Shown here: in pieces, positions 1-11,174 of the stretch
Layout: every line of letters starts with the position of its first letter
Numbering within the stretch: the first letter of the stretch is position 1
From: Planococcus citri
Lineage: Eukaryota > Arthropoda > Insecta > Hemiptera > Pseudococcidae
Length of the DNA: 64,000 nucleotides
Assembly (NCBI RefSeq): GCF_950023065.1
Contig: NC_088681.1
Coordinates: 11,346,001 to 11,410,000, forward strand
Reading direction: 5' to 3'
Notes under the pieces: generated by a model
What the model saw: the letters and a program-made list of their open reading frames with translations, nothing else
What the model was told of the DNA's origin: nothing
Database searches by the model: none
Program-made: the position numbers and the translations under genes

Positions 1-534
1 AAAGCACAAGCATTTATAAAAAAAGCACTTGCAATATCGATTGCAAGTGGAAGCTCTGAAATGCATCCGAACCGGAACACCAGTGAAAATATACTCAACG
101 TTTTGTAACGTCTCTAATGGCGGAGTGGCTATACTCGAACTAATCCGACAGAGTGCACTACTTAGTCAGTGCTGCCACTCCAAGGGAACACATCTTCCCT
201 TTAGGTGGAAGCTGTGGGCGCATCCCCTACCGTCACAAATTGATGATTGGATTACGGATACATATTTGAAAAACTGAATCCAAAACAAATGAATTTGGCA
301 TTCGTGTTTGAAACACGTTTTTGTACAACTCTTTCTAGATTTAATTACACCCCCCCCCCCAATTAATTTCCCTTTCAGTTTCTTAGCATTCGGCTTCTTT
401 CATAATATTTTATCGTATTTTCCCGAAAACCAGTTCAAAGCGCTAGAACCCGCATTTTCTTACTACTAATCTCATCTCAAACTCGTATTTTTACCCTTTC
501 TCAACGAAATACTCACTCAAAACTCTTCTTGCAG
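1..534. other. Intronic or repeat DNA upstream of the mannosidase exons
   Basis: No exon could be supported here. An 82-codon frame at 29-277 has no recognisable domain and no flanking splice sites in a matching phase, so I take it as chance. There is a C run at about 349-360. The stretch ends in a good 3' splice site (TTCTTGCAG, AG at 533-534). It is probably the intron before the mannosidase exon. Confidence 0.5.
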
Positions 535-871
535 GCATTAGAAACGTATTGCAAAGTAGACGGTGGCTATTCCGGTATCAGAAACGTATATCACGCTGTG
601 CCCGTCAAAGACGACGTCCAACAGAGCTATTTCGTGGCAGAAATGCTCAAGGTAATTAACCGCGTATTCAATTCTCAATCGACCAAACGAGTGAATGACC
701 AAAAAAGTAAAAAAATAATAACTCGCAATTTTATTTTTACAGTATTTATACCTTCTATTCAGCGACGATTCGTTAATATCGCTCGACGAGTGGGTTTTCA
801 ATTCGGAAGCTCACCCTTTACCGATCAAAGGACACAACGCGTATTACAGACCGAAAATCGAATCATCTTAA
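535..871 (+). CDS. Class I alpha-1,2-mannosidase (GH47), last two exons
   Basis: Two exons, 535-651 and 743-871, both in phase 0 and bounded by AG acceptors and a GTAATT donor. Class I mannosidases (glycoside hydrolase 47) trim alpha-1,2-mannose from N-glycans in the ER and Golgi as type II membrane enzymes. The first exon carries the family block CKVDGGYSG..., then a KDDVQQSYF motif (the family usually has TKDDVQQSFF). The second reads YLYLLFSDD, then FNSEAHPLPI and a stop at 869-871. The family signature near the C-terminus is NTEAHP, whose Thr binds the catalytic calcium; here it is Ser (TCG), a conservative hydroxyl change. About 81 C-terminal residues are present; the rest of the enzyme lies upstream of the window. 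Domain identity is clear; the choice between Golgi IA/IB/IC and ER types is not possible from this piece. Confidence 0.93.
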
Positions 872-3200
872 AACCGCTGAGAAAATACCCTCAACGAGAG
901 ATACGACGATGGAATTATTTTCCTATAATACCTACCTTATATTCGATATAACTACGCCGCTGTTTTTTTTTAACTCGTAATTTTCTCCTTTATAAAACTC
1001 GAATCGGAGTTCTGTATTCGTACAAAAAATGTCCCGCCTGCTGTGCAGTGGATTTTTTTCTTTAAAAGCTCGTCTACGAAGGTCCTGAGGATCGAGAATA
1101 ATACGTCAGGCTGAGGTACCAGACACGTGCTGAGAATTAAGATATTACGTATATTTGACGCTGGTCGTCGCTGAAAAGACTCGCGAGAAGATCGAAAACT
1201 ACAAATATTATTGAGAAAAGCGTAACCGACGATATACTTGTTATAATTTTTTTTTTTTGTTTCTTCGTTGTTTTACCGTATAATTTTAATTACTGTTTTA
1301 TATTACCTACCTTGTAAGATTGTGTATTTAGTTGCATTTAATTTATAAGTAGTCCAATTTTTTTTTCTCTCGAGAATGTTAAGACTTTAAGTGAATAATT
1401 ATTCTGCGAAGGCTGTAAAACTTAATTTTTAAGAACACAGCGACCGAATTGCAAATGTTAAAAAAGGCCGCGAATGGAATAATTAATACTCTAGCGTTAC
1501 TCTTTGTATTCGATATACAAATTTATATTCTTCCTAATTCGTGTATTATTTTATAAAAAAATTACTACGTGGTTTTTATTTTTTTCTCTCTCTCTATCTG
1601 TATCTTTGTTTCGATTTCTTCATCTTTCTCTTTTTCTCTCTCTATATGTTTTGTATAAGATTTTTTTTTCGTTTTTCTTTCTCTTTCATTATTTCTTTTT
1701 CTTTTTCGTATGACAGTGATTGTGATCTTTATGTCGTATTACCATTATTGTTGTTGTTGCTAGCTTTTAAAAGGGCTTTTTTTATTTTTTAGTTTATTGT
1801 TTTTTTTTTCCTTTCATTTATTATGATTATTATTTATTGCTTTTACTTATGTGTGTGTGTGAACATTTTTTATACTCGAAACGAAACACCAGAATTGGTT
1901 TTGAATGAACGAGACCCCTTTTATCGGATTAGAGTTAACGATTTATAAATTTTAATTAGCTGATTAACCAACGTTTTGCTCTTATTGGTTTACTTATGTG
2001 GTATGATAAGCTCTCGATTGAAAAAAAGAGATTATGGTTTGGAAATGGCAACGTCGATGTATCATTTTGTTTACGAAAGGTGACTTTTTAAAATGTGATA
2101 TTTATTTCGAATTATTAGACGGATGATTTGAAATTTATATTGCCCTGTGAAACTTGCGACTCGAACAAAAGATTACCAAGTATACTCGAATGTACGACGT
2201 GTGTGTGCCCTCTCTCCCCTCCTTCCTTGCCTACTTTGAAAGAGGATAATGTATCTGGGTATCTTCTTATTGAACCTATTTTCCTACCATATGTGAACGG
2301 ATTAACAATTTTTGTAAGATTAAAATTCATACTTATCTCTCATTTTACTTACTCGAAATTTCTTGGCGAATAAGTTTTTCATTTTACATATGATTTTCAT
2401 CTATTTTCCTTACATACTTATTTTTTGGGTACAATTTTTTCCTATTTTTATTTTATTTTTCGATGCAGATGCAGATGCACATCGCTAATGATTAATTTTT
2501 TAATTTCTACTTCTGGTTCGTTGAACGATTTTTTTTTTAAATTTAGGTTTTCTGTACTTCATTGAAATACTTACCTAGTATTAAAATTTAAGAACCATAA
2601 ACCAATTCATTTTTACCATCGACATTCCTTTCTATGAGATTAGTTGAATGGTGAAATTTCCCTATAACAAGTGTTTTTGAGCATTGTAAGGATAAAGAAC
2701 ATCTCATTATAATCTCTAGTGAAATCAGAGGATGTTGTGAATTTTGAAAAATACAATGATACGTTGAATAGGAAGTCTTCCTCGTCACGAAAAATCACGT
2801 GAATGATTTTTTTAAGTGGGTAATTTTATTTTACTAATGAAAAAATGAGAATGAGGATAACCGAGTATACCCAGACCGAACTACTGTATCAGGGAATTTA
2901 AATGCAAGAGTAATTAATTTACTTACTGGTTGTTTATTTCTATAAGAAAAAGAAATATACGTGCTAAAAGTTTGTTTGTTTGTTTGTTTTTTTAATTCGT
3001 AACTGGACGCATTTTAGATGTGGTCGCAGTCGATGATGAGATAGTTTTGTATGTTGTATAAGTTATGCCCTCTCCCCTGACCCCCTCCGTCTGATTGAAA
3101 AAATGTATAATTTTTCTATAATGATTGTTTTCATGTGTATTTGTTTGTAGTCTATGTACTTTGTTGAGAACGTGAATAAAATGTGTAATTAAAAACGTGC
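872..3200 (+). other. Probable long 3' UTR of the mannosidase gene
   Basis: This AT-rich stretch contains no supportable gene. Two overlapping frames at 1504-1792 are low-complexity T/CT runs. An AATAAA at 3175-3180 followed by a GT-rich element (TGTGTTGGG) is the first signal with a good downstream context and sits on the coding strand of the mannosidase. I infer a 3' UTR of about 2.3 kb ending near 3200, but a shorter form is possible. Confidence 0.45.
3175..3180 (+). terminator. Candidate polyadenylation signal of the mannosidase gene
   Basis: AATAAA followed after about 20 bases by a GT-rich stretch. No gene lies between the mannosidase stop and this site. Confidence 0.4.
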
Positions 3201-3339
3201 TGTGTTGGGTTTAATTTGAGAAAAATATGTTTATACTACTAATTTTTTTCGAACATTAGTCAACCAACAATTTGGTTGATATTTCGTTATGTTACTATAT
3301 AGCCCCCTGTATAACATCCTTCACTTCACCCCTATACTC

Positions 3340-4108
3340 AACAATATCCATTTACCTCAATTTTGATAGTAAACAGGTACACTTTCCTCTCTCAATCTTG
3401 AATTTCAAACCACTCTGCCTCTTCGCCACCCCCTCCCTCCCTTAAACTGATTCTCGAAGGATCCAATAATTTTTTTCAACATGGAAAATGATTGCAATTT
3501 TGAGTCACGATTGTAAATTTTCTCCTAACCGTTTAAATCCAAAAATCTTCTATTTCGCTCCCTCAAGTTTTTTGATATTTCTTCTAGATTTCTTGAAATT
3601 GACAAAAATAATCAAGAAATTGGCACCACTGCGTTCCGAAATGTTTCCCCAGTTTCAGCAATGATATCTTTCAATATTTTGCCATAATTGATGCGAAATA
3701 TTTGCCAAGAAAAAAAACATTTTTCAAAACACGAAATTATCCAAAAATAAGTGAATTGCAAATTTTCAACCGTTCAGTAGAACCCTGAAAATGGTCTCGG
3801 ATTTTGACGACAATACCATGAATGTCAAATGATATCTCCCCTCTAAGAGCTCTTCCGGAGCTAACATTTTTTGTACGTAATTTTCAACTCAACATGGAAG
3901 GTCTCAATTCAACTACATACTCCTGATTCCAAAAAAATCAATTGGGAATCAACTCATCTACATACAGCCTGTATACTAAAGTGGATCGCCAAAAAAAAAG
4001 TCAGCGGATTTTGACCTAATTCAGTATAGACCTTTATTTTGAAGCTGAAAGTTACTTACCCACAAAAATTTTTAGCTTCGGAGGTGTCTCTGAAGGGGAG
4101 ATTTGGGC
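3340..4108. repeat. Dispersed repeat with an inverted partial copy near 12.1-12.6 kb
   Basis: The segment around 3590-3690, with a CACTGCGTTCCGAAATGTTTCC-like core, reappears in reverse complement at about 12205-12300 inside the 3.9-kb inverted-repeat element. Both copies sit in similar non-coding text that mentions neither a frame nor a structured RNA. I treat this as an ancient dispersed repeat and cannot set its ends. Confidence 0.45.
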
Positions 4109-7100
4109 ACTCAAAGCAGTGGCGTGCACTCTAATACTTTACCGGGCAAATGCCCGGTAAAATTTTGGGGGGGTGGTGGTGGTGGTGGTGGTGGCGGCGA
4201 TGATGGTGGTAGTAGGCAAATATTTAATGAGTTAGTTAGGAAAAAAAAAACAGACAAAAAATCTACTGTGAAATAAATTGTTAAATCAAAGTAGAAATGA
4301 AATAATATTAAACTGCTTTATACTGCTATCAAAGTAGTACCCACCGGCCACCTATGTCCTCCTATTATGACTTGAATGAAGAATGGCGATGAAGTGTTGT
4401 GTTACGTGATCAGTTGATATGTTTAAAAGCAGGCAATGGCAAATGTCGTTTCACACGAACTTCGAAAAGTGATCAAAAACTAGTGCCGCCATTGAAATGC
4501 CATAAATTAACCCTATTATAAATAATATTCAATTCTACTCAACAAAATTCATTTTTTATACCTTAACCTATCAGTACAAGACCAGCGGTAGAAATATGAT
4601 TTGGGAACATTTCTAGGAACGAAAATATATAGCGGTTTGAGGGGGGGGGGGGTTTGACTGAAAATTTTCCAACTGATGTAGGGAAATAATAACAATTTAG
4701 CCGATTGATATCGTATTTATATGAGATTTTCTGTTTTGGATTTTTGAGGACCCAAATGTGAATTTTTTATTTTAAAACAAGAAACAAAGTGGCCTCAGCG
4801 AGCAAGGGCGAAAGTTTTTGAAAATTTGTATTTTGAAAAAAGCAAAAAACGACGTTTTTATATATGTATGCGAGGAGGTTGTTTCGCTTTTAAATTTTTA
4901 GGATTTGAAAGATCTTTTCAGGATGTTAATTTTGGAAAAGAAAAGAAAACAAGTCCGAGCAAAGCGAGGGCAACAGCTTTCGAAAATTTGTGTTTCAAGA
5001 ATTTAAGGAAATGTTTTTTTTTTCATAGCGGGCCCTTCTTTTGACGGGCTCTCCAGAAAGCGTGGGCTCGAGGCGATCTGCCCCTTTGCACCCTTCTCCC
5101 CTCGAACCGCCCTGTTTTCAACTCTTAACTATTCCATAATATCGTTGACTTCACTAAACACAGCGAGTTGATAATTGCTGCACACACTCACCATAGAATA
5201 GTACCATAGGTATTAGGTACTTCTCTATACGTACTACATTAAATAAGTTATAACTTGAATGAAAAAAAATAATGGGTAGGTAAATGTCGTATTTCACAAA
5301 TATTTTGAAATGTGATCAGAAAGTCTGGGGGGGAATTTAAGGGGGTTGAGGAGGTATTATATCCCTCTCATTCATATTTTAAAAATTCGGAATTTATTGG
5401 CAAAATCGTTAATTTGCGGACAAAATCACTAATCTATTCTCAAAATTCTCATTTTTTCAGACGCTTTTGCCCTCGCTTTGCTCGGGCTGAATTTGTTATC
5501 TTCTATTTCTCAAATTATTCATAATTGTGAGGGGTCCCGAAACAACAAGCGCCCCCCCGCGCCGGGGCCATGTTCAAACCAAAAAAAGATGATATTTGGA
5601 CTTTCTCCAACGAAAAATTTTGTGAGATTTTTTCTTCAAAAATCTAAATTTTCAATTTTAGTAAATTCAAGTTCTGAAATTGTGTGATCAAAAGAATAAA
5701 CTCATCAGTCACCACAAAAAACATTGTTTTTTTCCACTCAAAATACAAATTTTTGAAATTTTCTGTCCTCACTTCACTTGGGCCTGTGTGTTTTTTTTCA
5801 AATTGAGATCGAACTTTTATAAAAATCTATTGAGTAGATAGGTATTCAAATTTCAAGGAATTTTTCAGCAAAAAAAAAACACTTCTCACCTATAAAAAAA
5901 CATTGTTTTTCTATTTCTCGAAACTAGATTTTGCTCTCACTCCACTCAGAGCCTGTTTGCTTTTCATTTTCAAATTTGAAATTTTTCAAGTTCTAAAATT
6001 TTGTGCTAAAAAAGTGAACAAATTTTTCAAAACCATCGGTTTTTACCTTTTGAAATGAAAATTTTTAAAAGCTTTTGCCCTCGCTTTGCTCGGGTCAATT
6101 TCGATCACTTTTCTAAATCGAAAAAAAATACATTTTTTGAAACTTTCATAAATTCAGAAGGGAAATTAGAATTTTTCATTAGCCCAAATATGAATTACAT
6201 AATATGTATATCAATTGACAAAATTGTCAATTTATCTTTTATTTCATTTTTAAAAAGTTCGTTTAATTCGGCATACTCGATATTTTTTTCTTATGGCAAA
6301 TTTCTCCTTCATCCTCGCTCTTCAAAAAAAAATCGGTTCTTTTTGCTATTAGGTACCTACTATACCTACATAATAAATATTGAATAAAAAGACAAAAGTA
6401 AAAATCAATCGCACAACTTACATTCAAGTATCCAAACCTGAGAAAAAAACAGAACGAGAAAGATTCTTAAGGGGAAGAAAAAAATTTTGGGGGCCTCATT
6501 CGGTGCATCCACCAGGGGGCCCAAACCGACCCAGTCCGCCACTGAGTGAGTGATGGAAAAACTAGAATTTCGTATCAAAATTACAGTAGTTTTGCTTCTT
6601 CAAACTACAAATTTTGAAGAGCGTTTGCCCTCGCTTCGCTCGGGCCCTTCATGATGATGCTTTCAAAAATTTTAAGAATAAAACTAAAGTATGAAAATTA
6701 ACAGAAAAATTCCAGAAATACTCATATTATTTAACATTTGAAAAATGCAAAATTTTGTGCTAAGCTGGTTAAATTTTAATTGATTAATCATTTCAAAAAA
6801 AAAACTGATTTTTCATTCTATACTCAAAATTTTCAAAACATTTTGAATGCTTGATTTGCAAAAAAAAAAAACTTCAATAAACTGAAAAGTTTTCAAATTA
6901 AAAAATGTTTACAAGTTGAAAATTTTTAAAAAATAAATCAAATTAAAAATCTGGAAAAATTTTTAAAAAATGAACAAGAAGATACATATAAGATCTTCAG
7001 TGACAAGCTGATAATCTACTTCTGGCATGGACGAAATCAATCGCAAGATTTATCATGGGTAAATTAACAAAGAAACCTAATTTTTTGGAACTTGAATCAG

Positions 7101-7734
7101 ACATTTTTGAAGGCTTTTGCCCTCGCTTCGCTCGGGCTAAATAATTTTTATGTTTTTTCACCTTTTGAAGAGCCCAAGATAGAAAAATTTACTTTTTGTT
7201 TAAAAAAATACCAAATAATTTACTTCACCCCTCACTTTGTTCGGGTCCGTTCACTTAGTTTTCCTTTTTAAAATTGAATTAAAAAAACATTTATTCAAAT
7301 TCTAGAATATTTTAAAGCCAAAAAAATGAACTCGTCAATGTTTTTTCACATCTCAAAATACAAATTTTCAAATGCTTTTGCCCTCGCTTCGCTTGGGTCT
7401 ATTGTTTCTCTTTTCCACAATACAACATTCCATATGAAGCTTCTAATTTTGTTGTTTTTTTAAAGATAACTTTCATCAACAGTCATAAATCTGAATTGAA
7501 TACTACTTCAATCAGCAAAATTCTTAAAATTGACTGTTTTCTTGGTAAAATAAGTATTTTTTCCAAATCAGTTGGAAAATTTCCGCTTGACCCTATCCCT
7601 TCCTAAAATAAAACGTCTAGTTTCGTCTTTGACTTGAAAAAAATTTTGGCCTGGGGGGGGGGGTGGTGGTGGTATCGTCATGAATGAAAAATGCCCGGTA
7701 ATCTTTCAACTCTGTGCACGCCACTGACTCAAAG
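4109..7734. mobile_element. Non-autonomous hAT-type DNA transposon with perfect 8-bp TSD
   Basis: The element runs 4117-7726 and is bounded by identical 8-bp direct repeats ACTCAAAG at 4109-4116 and 7727-7734. Its ends are inverted: both begin CAGTGGCGTGCAC read inwards, followed by a shared TACCGGGCA block and then a G-rich GGTGGTGGT stretch. An 8-bp duplication and CAGTGGCG-type ends are characteristic of the hAT superfamily. No transposase frame is visible in its 3.6 kb, so it must have been moved in trans. Its interior is built from AT-rich filler in which a GCCCTCGCTTCGCTCGGGC-like motif recurs about ten times. A second hAT-like end (rc CAGTGGCGGACTGG) at about 6528-6543 hints at a nested element without a clear partner. 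Confidence 0.82.
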
Positions 7735-10700
7735 AGAACATTTTCGAAAAAATCGTGGTTTCCTCGTATTGTAAAACATAAAGCGACATATTTGCGCAGT
7801 AAATTTGCTGTTCTGCATAATTGTAATGATTCAGAGGTATCTATTCTTTTAAATATTGATGACAGTTACATATGATTCACACATGTACCACTTTTGTCAC
7901 CAATACAGGATGCTTGCATGAGTACAATATAATTATGTATACTGTACTTGAGCATTTTTTTAAAATGCTGTTTTTATCAAGTTTTGACGTAGTTCCCAGC
8001 TTCAAAGTGTATACTTTGAAATAATTTTATTGAATCTATAAAAATTAAAACTCATAATTTCTCATAATTTTGTACAAAATATATATGTAAAACAATCATA
8101 AAATATTGAACGCAATCTCATCCTGTGATAATGGAATCTTTTCAATTGAGTCTCCGATTTGAACGAAACCAACCTAGATTGAAACATCATGTTCTGGACG
8201 CCCCCTCCCCACGGTTCATTTTTGGATTTAGGTGAATTTCGAAAAACTTGAGAAATTTAAAAAAGAGATTCAGGGTGACAGGGTATCTATAAGTGGTAGT
8301 AAAAGTAGTAAAAAAGTAGTGACTTTTTTTAAAAAGACAATGAAAAAATGAAAAATTTGAATGCGCAACAAAAACAACGGAAAAAAGTCAATTTTTGAGG
8401 AAATTAGCAACAGTGTTGAAATAGTATGTGACTTCAGTTTAGCTGGTAAAATTTCTTTCAATTTCAATTTTTTTGAAAATTTTCCAGTGAAAAATTTAAC
8501 CATTGTTAATCTTCTGTGTGTATGGGAGGAGGGGGTCGAGTGGACAGCTTTCTGAATGTAAATTATCATTCTTGAATTATTGTGTACGTATCTAAATTTG
8601 TTTTTTATTTTCCCAAAACACGAATTTTCGAACGTTTTTGCCCTTGCTGCACTTGAACCTCTTCGCTCTCCTTTTCAAATTTAAATTTTCTGAAAAAAAT
8701 TATCTATCATTTTTTTAAGCCAAAAAACTCACATAAAAAATACAATTTTTTTATTATGTGTACATTCGAAAATTTTTGCCATCGCTTCACTCGGTTGAAT
8801 TCTGACTCACTTATTCTAAATGAAGTGAGTACCAAAAATTTGAAAGGGAAAATTAAAATGTCTACTATTCAAATGCTATATCAATCTGCAAAATTATCGT
8901 TCTATCTTTCATTTAGTGTCATTATAGTAGTATTCAGCAAAATTGGTATTTCTTTCTTATGCCAATCGGCAAATTTTTAGTCCATACCGACACCGTAGTT
9001 TCGTCCCTGGTTTTCAGGAGACTATTTAAGCGTGACGTAAAATACATACATACCTATTACCTGTACCTACATTGCAGTTTGGAATAGGTGACTTTCGGAA
9101 ATGATTAATTGATTTTTTTTTAAAAAATTACCTGATGAAATCATGATAATTTACGTCATTTTTTTTTTTGAAAATCACATAAATGCAGAAGTTTGACCGC
9201 TAAATGTGTAAGTATGTACATTTAATGTGGTGCAATACTTTTATGTTGGAAAGTTGCTCTGTTCTTAAAAAAAAAAAAAAAAAAAAAAAAAACTTCTACT
9301 TGATGGTGAGTTCTGCATATTATTTTATTTTTATATTTTTAAATATCCGGGATAAAATTTAACTACAAACAAGTTTTCAGCTTGAAAATATGTATCATAA
9401 TTATACTATTTGGTCAAAATAGTCTTTTTCGGCATGTTTCTGGGTAATTCTCAAAAAAAAAAAAGAAAAAAGGCCGATATGCATTATTTTGAAAACCAAA
9501 AATCATTTTTTGGAAAATTTCAAGTGAGAATCATATCATTTGTATAGGTGCCTCTGATCCATTTTCTGGTATTGTTGGTCTAAATTCAGTCCCCAGGGAG
9601 GGGAGGGGGTACAATGATTGAAACACTGTTACCCTAGCCGAAGATCAGTCCTTCGGCTTGTGTCACCTAGTATCACCCAGGGTCCGGTATAATGATTCGT
9701 GATCCTGCGATGACAGCCATGGCTGAAGCGATCCGTGATCCGAATTCCGAATAACACACTTTCGGATCATTTCACGGATCACCATTGTTTTTTTCATTTT
9801 TTTGCTTCAACAACGTTTTTTCTTACATTTTTTGACTTTTGTGGGGTATTGATCGAGTACTATCAAAATATATAAAAAATTAAACATTGAGTTTTGATGA
9901 AATTTCGGATAGTGTGTAGGTATGTACTTATTTTTAATTTTTCAGTAGGTACTTATCATTTGCGATTGGTAAGTACATTTGAAGTTCTAAATTATTCAGT
10001 CACAGATTTGTTTCACCCTTCACCGTTTGATCCTATTGTAGCAGTGCAGTACCCCCCGCCCCCAAAAAAACACAGAAAAAAATGAATATTTTGTATTAAA
10101 AGTGATGAAGAAAAGGGGAGAAATAAATTCCAAATTAATATTCATAAAAATGAGATATAGAAATGAAAAATTCGCCCAAGAGATTTTTTACACATGTTTG
10201 ACCGCGTAACAAGTTGTATGTAGTAGCCTTCCTATACATAATGTGTTTTGTTTTTGGCTCACGTCAATGGACAAATTAGCGCTGAACAAGCCGAAAGACA
10301 ATCTCAAGGTTTTTTCGTTTCTCGCCTTACTTATTGGACATTATTTGATTTTTAATACGTAATAAATGTGTAGGTACCTACTTATCGTGTATATAGAATA
10401 ACTTCCTGTTCTCAATTTTTATTTTTGGCGGGTTCATTAGCATAAATATGTGAAAACACAAGCCGAAGGACGATCAGAGCGAGCTGTAAAGTAGTTTTTT
10501 AAAATAACCGTGCGGGGTAACATTTCTATGAAAACAAAGAACCAGTGCAGCCACTCACCCAGAAAAAATGTTGGATCCACCAGAAGCTAGCAAAAATGAT
10601 TAAAAATTGCTCGAAAATTTGCGCACAAACTGTGTGACAATTTTCAAATTTGGAATGTAAGCTTGCTACGGACTTATTTTAATTGCAAATTGCACAATAA

Positions 10701-11174
10701 TATACCTACTGTGTTCCGTGATGATGGTAATGGGTCAACTTTTCCAAAAAATAATGAAGTTCATCAAGTTTATGACACTTTATAACATTCATTTTCAAAA
10801 ACGTGTGCGTGAAACACAAGTCGAAAGACATTTGGGTATAAAATCAAATGTACACCCAATGAAAGGGGGGGCTAAAAATCTCAGCACCAGACAAAAAATA
10901 ATAATTCGTGCTGAACCCGCTGTATTGAAAAATGTACCATATAGACGCGAATTTAACTTTTTTTGAGAATTACTCTTGTAGAGAAGTCCAATAATTAAGA
11001 AAAGAGAGTTGGGTATATAATTATGTATTTAATGATTTTGTATCAAATCAGACCAATGAGAGAAAGTATACCATGTGGTTTATTTTTCTCTTAGGTATTG
11101 CTTTCAATTTGCTTCAAGGTTTATTGCGAATCCGGCTTAGGTCTTATACACGAATAAACATTTTCTATAAAATG
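7735..11174. other. Upstream flank of RTK-1, homologous to the RTK-2 and RTK-3 flanks
   Basis: No gene is supported. From about 8150 (GAACGAAACCAAC...) the text aligns with about 30765 and onward upstream of RTK-2, and 8580-9450 aligns with about 32380-33130, so the triplicated unit begins near 8.15 kb. The 8.6-8.8 kb part carries decayed copies of the CCCTCGCTTCGCTCGG motif. A segment at 9640-9790 has several inverted GGATCACG/CGTGATCC-type blocks. A 3' part (11040-11174) matches 33170-33310 and is then interrupted by the inverted-repeat element. Confidence 0.6.

Noticed and set aside
1504..1792. Two overlapping frames rich in Phe/Leu/Ser
   Set aside because: Products of T-rich and TCTC-rich simple sequence in the mannosidase 3' UTR.
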